From positions 372,001 through 436,000 of the forward strand of contig NZ_FNYV01000004.1 of the NCBI RefSeq assembly GCF_900109115.1: a DNA stretch of 64,000 nt, written 5' to 3'. Below the pieces are notes generated by a model. The model worked only from the letters and a program-made list of their open reading frames with translations, searched no databases and was not told where the DNA came from. This DNA is from Micromonospora phaseoli. Lineage in GTDB: Bacteria; Actinomycetota; Actinomycetes; Mycobacteriales; Micromonosporaceae. The stretch's first letter is position 1, and the number at the start of each line of letters is the position of its first letter. The position numbers and the translations under genes are program-made. This document shows, in pieces, positions 59,293 to 64,000 of this stretch.

Positions 59293-59414
59293 ACTGTGCG
59301 CCGGCCGCCGTCTCGTATCGGCGGCCACCGAGGTCACGACCATCCGGTGGGCCTGCCGGCCGCAGCATCCGGCACAATCATGCTGACCGAAACCGACGTC
59401 CCAGGAGAATCCGC

Positions 59415-59795
59415 ATGAACCAGGCAGCGAGCAAGCCCGAGATCGGTCCGATCGAGGGTGCCCCGCCGGCTGACCTCGTGATCGAGGACATCAGCGTGGG
59501 CGAGGGTCCCGAGGCCCAGCCCGGCCAGGTGGCCCGCGTGCACTACGTCGGGGTTTCCCACTCCACCGGAGCCGAGTTCGACGCGTCCTGGAACCGGGGC
59601 GAGGCGTTCGAGTTCCCGCTCGGCGGCGGGCGGGTCATCGACGGTTGGGACCAGGGCGTGGTGGGGATGCGGGTCGGTGGCCGGCGCAAGCTGACCATCC
59701 CGCCGCACCTCGGGTACGGCAGCCGGGGTGCCGGTGGCGTCATCAAGCCCAACGAGACCCTGGTCTTCGTGGTCGACCTGCTCGGCGTCCGCTGA
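59415..59795 (+). CDS. FKBP-type peptidyl-prolyl isomerase
   Basis: 126 residues, one FKBP domain (about 20-126): VHYVGVSHSTGAEFDASWNRG, FEFPLGGGRVIDGWDQGVVGM, GGRRKLTIPPHLGYGSRGAG and LVFVVDLLGVR. The active-site aromatics and the aspartate in EFDASW are in place, so it should isomerise Xaa-Pro bonds and may bind FK506-like macrolides. No signal peptide; cytoplasmic. AGGAGA precedes the ATG. A hairpin terminator separates it from the STAS gene facing it. Confidence 0.96.
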   Translation: MNQAASKPEIGPIEGAPPADLVIEDISVGEGPEAQPGQVARVHYVGVSHSTGAEFDASWNRGEAFEFPLGGGRVIDGWDQGVVGMRVGGRRKLTIPPHLGYGSRGAGGVIKPNETLVFVVDLLGVR

Positions 59796-59800
59796 CCCGC

Positions 59801-59836
59801 GTGTCCGGCGCCGGCCCCGTGCCCGGCGCCGGACAC
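59801..59836. terminator. Bidirectional hairpin terminator
   Basis: 14-base stem GTGTCCGGCGCCGG / CCGGCGCCGGACAC with an eight-base loop between the convergent FKBP and STAS genes. Confidence 0.82.
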
Positions 59837-59851
59837 TCCGGTCGCCGCGGG

Positions 59852-60202
59852 TCAGGCCGCCGCGAGCACCCGCTCGGGTGCCGCACCGATGACCGGGATG
59901 ATCCGGCGCAGGCCGGTTGCGTACAGCACCCGCTCCACCACGGGCGGCGGATCGACCAGCACCAACTCGCCGCCCTGGGCCCGCACCCAGAGCCGGGCCG
60001 CGACCAGCGTGCGCACCCCGGTGGCGGAGAGCAGCCGGACACCAGAGAGATCCACCCGCAGCTCCGGGCGGCTGGGAGCCGCCCACAGCGCGGCACGGAA
60101 CATGGCGACGGTGGCGATGTCGACCACGCCGACCACTCGAACGCACACCGCGTCGTCGGAGACCTCGGTCTCGACGTGGAACCGCTCCTCGCGCTCTCGC
60201 AT
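59852..60202 (-). CDS. STAS-domain protein without phospho-acceptor serine
   Basis: 116 residues, one STAS domain: VCVRVVGVVDIATVAMFRAAL, LRVDLSGVRLLSATGVRTLVAA and VVERVLYATGLRRIIPV. Where the other three STAS proteins of this window have DS[ST]G, this one has SATG: the aspartate is Ser and the acceptor serine is Ala. It may therefore be permanently active as an antagonist or serve another contact. Cysteine near the start (DDAVCVRV). It stands alone, with the L,D-transpeptidase gene about 200 bases downstream on the same strand. Confidence 0.9.
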   Translation of the reverse strand: MREREERFHVETEVSDDAVCVRVVGVVDIATVAMFRAALWAAPSRPELRVDLSGVRLLSATGVRTLVAARLWVRAQGGELVLVDPPPVVERVLYATGLRRIIPVIGAAPERVLAAA

Positions 60203-60353
60203 GAGCTGAACCTATCCCCCGGCACCGACACTTCCACCCTGCGCAGAGGTGGTTCCGGGTAAGCCCAGGGCATGACCCTCAGCAGTGACGCGTCCACCCT
60301 AGGGACGATCCCCCGTCAGGGTCGCCACGGCCGGCGGGCACGGTCGTGGCGAG

Positions 60354-60385
60354 GCCGGGCCGGCCCGCGAGGGACCCGGCCCGGC
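60354..60385 (-). terminator. Terminator of the L,D-transpeptidase gene
   Basis: Ten-base stem GCCGGGCCGG / CCGGCCCGGC with a 12-base loop, 14 bases after the stop of the minus-strand gene. Confidence 0.7.
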
Positions 60386-60399
60386 ACGTACCGTCCTGG

Positions 60400-61659
60400 T
60401 CAGCCGCCGCTGGCTGACGGCTGCGGTTCGGGTGAGCCACCGGCCACCGCGCCCGGATCCAGCGCCTGGGTGGGCGCGGGCCGCAGCCCGGCGGGTACGG
60501 GCAGCGCGCTGCCCTTGGCGAACTGCTCCCAACTGACGTTCCAGGCCGTCCAGCCGTTGCCCTCGTTGAGTTCGACCTCGGTCCCCTTGACGGTGACCAG
60601 GTCGCCGACCTGGGTGATGCCCATCAGCCAGTCCGCGTTGGCCGCGGAGAGGTTGGTGCACCCGTGCGACACGTTGGTGTACCCCTGGTCCCCCTCCGAC
60701 CAGGGCGCCCCATGGATGAACTCGCCGCCCCAGGTGAGCCGCTGCGCGTCTTCGACATCCACCACATAGGGGTCGGCCGAGCCGCGCGTGTCGAACGTGG
60801 TGAACTCGTGCTTGTCCATGATCACCATCTTGCCGCTGGAGGTCGGGGTGCTCGGTTTGCCGAGGCTGACCGGCAACTTCCGGAGCAGCTTGCCGTCGCG
60901 GATCACCGACATCTGCTTGGTCGCATTGTCGATCTCCAACTCGACCTGCCGGCCGATCTTCGAGGTCGCCCGCCGGTCGGCGTCACCGACGCTCTCCTTG
61001 CCGATCGGCAGGCCCTCCAGCGCCGAGCGGACGCTGATCTTCGTACCGGGCCGCCAGAAATCGGGTGCCCGGTAGTACACCTGACTACCGTCGGACACCC
61101 AGGACCAGGTCCCCGGCTGCGGCGGATCCGTCTTCACGAACAAACGGCGCTGCACATCCGTCCTGGCCTCTTCTGGAATTGGCGGGTCGAAGGCGACGGT
61201 TACCGGCATCGCGGTACCGTACGTCCGATCCCCGGCGAAATACAGCACGCTCGTGATGGCCGGTTTAGATGATTTCGGCTGGGTCGTGAAGGTGGTCTTG
61301 CGGGTGATGGTGGTCCCCGAATCCCCGGTCGCGGTCACCTCTGCGGTGTAGGTCCGCTTCGGCTCCAGGACCTTGCTCGGCACCCACCCGGTGCCGTCCT
61401 CGCGGGGCTCGGCCGCCACCGCCGCACCCTTGTCGTCGGTGATCCGCACGGCGGTGACCCGCCCATGTTTGACCACGGTGCCGATCTCGCCGCTGAGCGG
61501 TACGTCCCGGGTGCCCTCGGCCGGTGTGACGGCCAATTCCGGGTTGGTCCGCGCCTCGGCCGACTGCCCGGGCCTGCGGTCGCTGGTGCACGCGCCCAGC
61601 GCCAGCGGCGCCGCCGCCACACCCACCGCCAACAGCGTCAGTCGCCGCCTCAACCTCAT
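60400..61659 (-). CDS. L,D-transpeptidase lipoprotein
   Basis: 419 residues. The signal peptide ends in a lipobox (LALGAC, Cys24), so the protein is a membrane lipoprotein outside the cell. Two Ig-like domains (about 40-145 and 150-240) precede the YkuD catalytic domain with VSLGKPSTPTSSGKMVIMD, FIHGAPWSEG and VSHGCTNLSAANADWL, where His and Cys of SHGC are catalytic. It makes 3-3 peptidoglycan cross-links, the mycobacterial LdtMt2 layout. The last 45 residues are Pro/Gly/Ser-rich after WNVSWEQFAKG, the conserved tail of the family. Confidence 0.95.
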   Translation of the reverse strand: MRLRRRLTLLAVGVAAAPLALGACTSDRRPGQSAEARTNPELAVTPAEGTRDVPLSGEIGTVVKHGRVTAVRITDDKGAAVAAEPREDGTGWVPSKVLEPKRTYTAEVTATGDSGTTITRKTTFTTQPKSSKPAITSVLYFAGDRTYGTAMPVTVAFDPPIPEEARTDVQRRLFVKTDPPQPGTWSWVSDGSQVYYRAPDFWRPGTKISVRSALEGLPIGKESVGDADRRATSKIGRQVELEIDNATKQMSVIRDGKLLRKLPVSLGKPSTPTSSGKMVIMDKHEFTTFDTRGSADPYVVDVEDAQRLTWGGEFIHGAPWSEGDQGYTNVSHGCTNLSAANADWLMGITQVGDLVTVKGTEVELNEGNGWTAWNVSWEQFAKGSALPVPAGLRPAPTQALDPGAVAGGSPEPQPSASGG

Positions 61660-61861
61660 GATGCGTCCCCCCGTTTATCGCCGCGTCCTCCGCCATATTC
61701 TCCCGGCTCGCCGCCGACGTTTCCGCAATTTCCCGCAAGAGCGGAAAGACTGCCGGGCGAACGTTTTTCCGTATTCGCACACGACGAGGGAGGAATACCA
61801 CCGGAGGGCGGGACAGGCGATAGCCGGCGGGCTGCGGCGAACGGCCCCTTTGCCGCCTTGA

Positions 61862-61902
61862 GAGGTTCACGTCCAGACTCATCCGGACTGGACGTGAACC
61901 TC
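61862..61902 (-). terminator. Terminator of the 2-oxoacid dehydrogenase operon
   Basis: 15-base perfect stem GAGGTTCACGTCCAG / CTGGACGTGAACCTC with an 11-base loop, 17 bases after the E2 stop on the minus strand. Confidence 0.88.
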
Positions 61903-61918
61903 CCGGTCGAGACGGTTG

Positions 61919-63388
61919 TCAGACGTTGGCGATCAGCAGCGCCGGCTGCTCGACGCAGTCCGCGACGTGCCGCAGGAAGCCACCGGCGACCCCGCCGTCG
62001 CAGACCCGGTGGTCGAAGGTGAGGCTCAACTGCGTCACCTTCCGGACCGCCAGCTGGCCGTCGACGACCCATGGCTTGTCCACGATCCGACCCACGCCGA
62101 GCAGTGCCGCCTCGGGGAGGTTGATGATCGGGGTCGAGCCGTCGACGCCGAACACCCCGTAGTTGTTCAGCGTGAAGGTCCCGCCGGTGAGCCGGGTCGG
62201 TGGCAGGTCTCCGGCCCGGGCCGCCGCCGTGGTGGCCGCGAGTTCGGCCGCCAGCTCCGCGGTGGTGAGCCGGTCGGCGTCGCGCAGCACCGGCACGACC
62301 AGGCCCCGGTCGGTCTGGGCGGCGATGCCCAGGTGCACCCCGGCGGACTGGATGATCCGCTGCGCCTCGGTGTCGACCCGGGCATTGAGCTGCGGGTAGC
62401 GGCGCAACCCGGACAGGCAGATCCGCGCGAGCAGGGCCAGGATGCTCACCGGCTGGTCCGGCCGGGCGGTGTTGATCGCGGCCCGGGTCTCCAGCAGCGC
62501 GGTGGCGTCGGCGTCCACCCAGATGGTCACCTCCGGGATCTCCCGCCGGCTGCGCGACAGCTTGTCCGCGATCGCCCGGCGGATGCCGGTCAACGGGATG
62601 ACCAGATCCTGGATACCGGCCGTAGCGGCGGCGAGCTGCGCCGGATGCTCCGCCGACGCTGCCGGCAGGTCCGGCACCGCGGTCAGCCGGGCCGCCCCAC
62701 TCACGCCGGCCACCGCGTTCTGGCCGGCCGCCCCGGTGACGTCAGCCGCTGCCTCCACGTCGGCCCGCCGGACGACACCGCCAGGGCCGCTGCCGCGCAC
62801 CGTCGCCAGGTCCACCCCACGCTCGCGGGCCAACCGCCGCACGATCGGCGAGATGACCAGGGGCTGCGCCGCCCCAGGCCGACCGGGCTCGCGCCCGGCT
62901 GCCGCCGCAGGGGGCAGGCCGGGACCGGGCGGGGTCGCCGCGCGGCCAGGCGAGGCCGCCGTCAGGCTGGGCGAGGCCGCCGGTGCGCCGCTCACGACCG
63001 GCGCGTGCGTGGCGGGTGCGAGCCGAGGCCGTCGGCGGCGGGAGCCGCCGTGGCCGGTGCCGTACCCGATCAGGACGTTGCCGGAGCCGGCCCGCTCCTC
63101 CTCGCGGTAGACGGCGTGACCGGTGGGTTCGGTCGCGTCGACGGCGACCGGCTCGGCGACGGTGATCAGTGGTTGGCCGACCGGGCGCACCTCACCCTCC
63201 GCGCCGTGCAGGGCGACGACCCGGCCGGCGTACGGGCAGGGCACGTCGACGACGGCCTTCGCGGTCTCGACCTCGACCACGGTCTGGTCGACGGTGACGG
63301 TGTCGCCGACCGCGACCCGCCACCGCACGATCTCCGCCTCGCTGAGTCCTTCGCCGAGGTCGGGCAGGAGAAAATCACGCTCGGTCAT
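61919..63388 (-). CDS. 2-oxoacid dehydrogenase E2 acyltransferase
   Basis: 489 residues from ATG 63388. N-terminal lipoyl domain (FLLPDLGEGLSEAEIV; lipoylated Lys in VETAKAVVDV), a long Ala/Pro/Gly linker, a peripheral-subunit-binding domain (ISPIVRRLARERGVDLATVRGSGPGG) and the catalytic domain with the active His/Asp in LTFDHRVCDGG. The GEGLSEAEIV lipoyl type and one lipoyl domain favour the branched-chain (BkdC-type) complex over pyruvate. Its start overlaps the E1-beta stop (ATGA). The segment SRRRRPRLA between lipoyl and linker is strongly basic. Confidence 0.94.
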   Translation of the reverse strand: MTERDFLLPDLGEGLSEAEIVRWRVAVGDTVTVDQTVVEVETAKAVVDVPCPYAGRVVALHGAEGEVRPVGQPLITVAEPVAVDATEPTGHAVYREEERAGSGNVLIGYGTGHGGSRRRRPRLAPATHAPVVSGAPAASPSLTAASPGRAATPPGPGLPPAAAAGREPGRPGAAQPLVISPIVRRLARERGVDLATVRGSGPGGVVRRADVEAAADVTGAAGQNAVAGVSGAARLTAVPDLPAASAEHPAQLAAATAGIQDLVIPLTGIRRAIADKLSRSRREIPEVTIWVDADATALLETRAAINTARPDQPVSILALLARICLSGLRRYPQLNARVDTEAQRIIQSAGVHLGIAAQTDRGLVVPVLRDADRLTTAELAAELAATTAAARAGDLPPTRLTGGTFTLNNYGVFGVDGSTPIINLPEAALLGVGRIVDKPWVVDGQLAVRKVTQLSLTFDHRVCDGGVAGGFLRHVADCVEQPALLIANV

Positions 63389-64000
63389 GCCGCGCTGCCC
63401 TCGGTCAGCCAACGCGGATCCGGCTGGTCCTCCCACTGCAACCGGGCCACCGCGTCCAGTACGCGGTCGACCGAGGGCAGGTGGGTGTGCTCCAGCATCG
63501 GCGCCGGGTACGGGATGTCCAGCCCGGAGACCCGCAGCACCGGCGCGTGCAGCGCGTGGAAGCAACGCTCCTGCACCCGGGCGGCGATCTCCGCGCCGAC
63601 CCCGGCGAAGCCCTGCGCCTCCTGCACCACCACGCAACGGCCGGTACGCCGGACCGAGGCGGCGATCGTGGCGTCGTCGAACGGCACGATCGTGCGTACG
63701 TCGACCACCTCGAGGTCCCAGCCCTCCTCACGGGCGGCCTCGGCGGCCTCCAGCGCGACCGGGACCGCCGGACCGTACGCGACCAGGGTGGCGTCACGTC
63801 CGGGCCGGCGCACGACCGCCCGGCCGAACGGCTCGGTGCGCGCCGGCAGCGACGTTTCGGCGCCGGCGAAGTAGAGCTTCTTCGGCTCCATGAACACCAC
63901 CGGGTCGAGGTCCTCGATCGCCTCCCGCAGCAGCGAGTACGCGTCGTCCACCGTCGCCGGAGTGACCACCTTCAGACCCGGGGTGTGCGCGTAGTACGCC
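63385..64000 (-). CDS. 2-oxoacid dehydrogenase E1 beta subunit (5' end beyond the window)
   Basis: The last 204 codons are visible; the frame stays open to base 64000, where it reads AYYAHTPGLKVVTPATVDDAY, the conserved E1-beta segment before the transketolase C-terminal domain. FMEPKKLYF, YGPAVPVALEAAEAA, VVDVRTIVPFDDATI and LPYPAPMLE-like PYPAPMLEHTHLP follow, typical for branched-chain or acetoin-type E1 beta. It works with an E1 alpha (presumably upstream outside the window) and the E2 encoded next; the overlap ATGA shows coupled translation. Confidence 0.93.
   Translation of the reverse strand, partial: AYYAHTPGLKVVTPATVDDAYSLLREAIEDLDPVVFMEPKKLYFAGAETSLPARTEPFGRAVVRRPGRDATLVAYGPAVPVALEAAEAAREEGWDLEVVDVRTIVPFDDATIAASVRRTGRCVVVQEAQGFAGVGAEIAARVQERCFHALHAPVLRVSGLDIPYPAPMLEHTHLPSVDRVLDAVARLQWEDQPDPRWLTEGSAA

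Overview
The window is high-GC (about 70 percent or more) actinomycete chromosome with strong G/C third-position bias, GTG starts and compact mostly syntenic housekeeping genes. Lsr2, ergothioneine genes, a Ser/Thr kinase with extracellular PT-rich tail, CarH-type B12 domain and the TTAACAGGGGCCCC-type intergenic repeat near 52.1 kb point to Micromonosporaceae (Micromonospora or a close relative); the family-level call is inference. No transposase, integrase, CRISPR array, tRNA or rRNA gene was seen.

Layout. 0-6.3 kb: a cut Ohr-like gene, a secreted lytic-transglycosylase-like protein, then a signalling island: a four-gene minus-strand run (PAS/GAF/SpoIIE phosphatase, adenosylcobalamin light-sensor-type protein, STAS antagonist, single-domain response regulator) and two plus-strand STAS genes. 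6.3-16.5 kb: small stress-type proteins (DUF2267, DUF2795), NDH-2, a Tat-exported poly-gamma-glutamate hydrolase-like protein, a molybdopterin oxidoreductase/flavin reductase operon, TerC under a manganese riboswitch, a CoA transferase and a pirin. 16.5-25.3 kb: envelope proteins, gdhA, and a surface-polysaccharide set (tyrosine autokinase, its facing phosphatase, a GT4 glycosyltransferase, DUF4012, LPXTG protein). 25.7-33 kb: nhaA, DUF1622, a GDT1-type manganese exporter under a second manganese riboswitch, and the egtABCD ergothioneine operon. 33-41.7 kb: ECF sigma factor with a membrane partner, a Ser/Thr kinase, a nucleotide-sugar dehydrogenase, an FtsX-type pseudogene, an LVIVD protein behind a CRP-type site, DUF2188, and an ArsB/NhaD-type permease. 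41.7-50.2 kb: a MerR regulator, an asparagine synthetase paired with an M15-like peptidase, a TetR-controlled SRPBCC/SMP-30 operon with two matching palindromic operators, and a NarL-type two-component system. 50.3-64 kb: DEAD helicase, Lon behind an HspR-type HAIR element, Lsr2, secreted and DUF2726-like proteins, a cytoplasmic metal-receptor-like protein, DoxX, FKBP, a fourth STAS, an L,D-transpeptidase lipoprotein, and the E2/E1-beta end of a 2-oxoacid dehydrogenase operon that runs off the right edge.

Functional threads. (1) Partner-switch signalling: phosphatase, STAS proteins and a B12 photosensor-like protein sit together, and three small stress-gene promoters elsewhere in the window match the SigB-type pattern GNNT-N15-GGGTA. 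(2) Manganese: two different Mn exporter families each follow a yybP-ykoY element whose closing helix competes with a downstream hairpin. (3) Redox defence: Ohr-like protein, ergothioneine, NDH-2, Mo oxidoreductase. (4) Cell surface: autokinase/phosphatase/glycosyltransferase/LPXTG, L,D-transpeptidase, M15-like peptidase. The best candidates for something not well described are the B12-light-sensor partner switch and the TetR/SRPBCC/SMP-30 unit.
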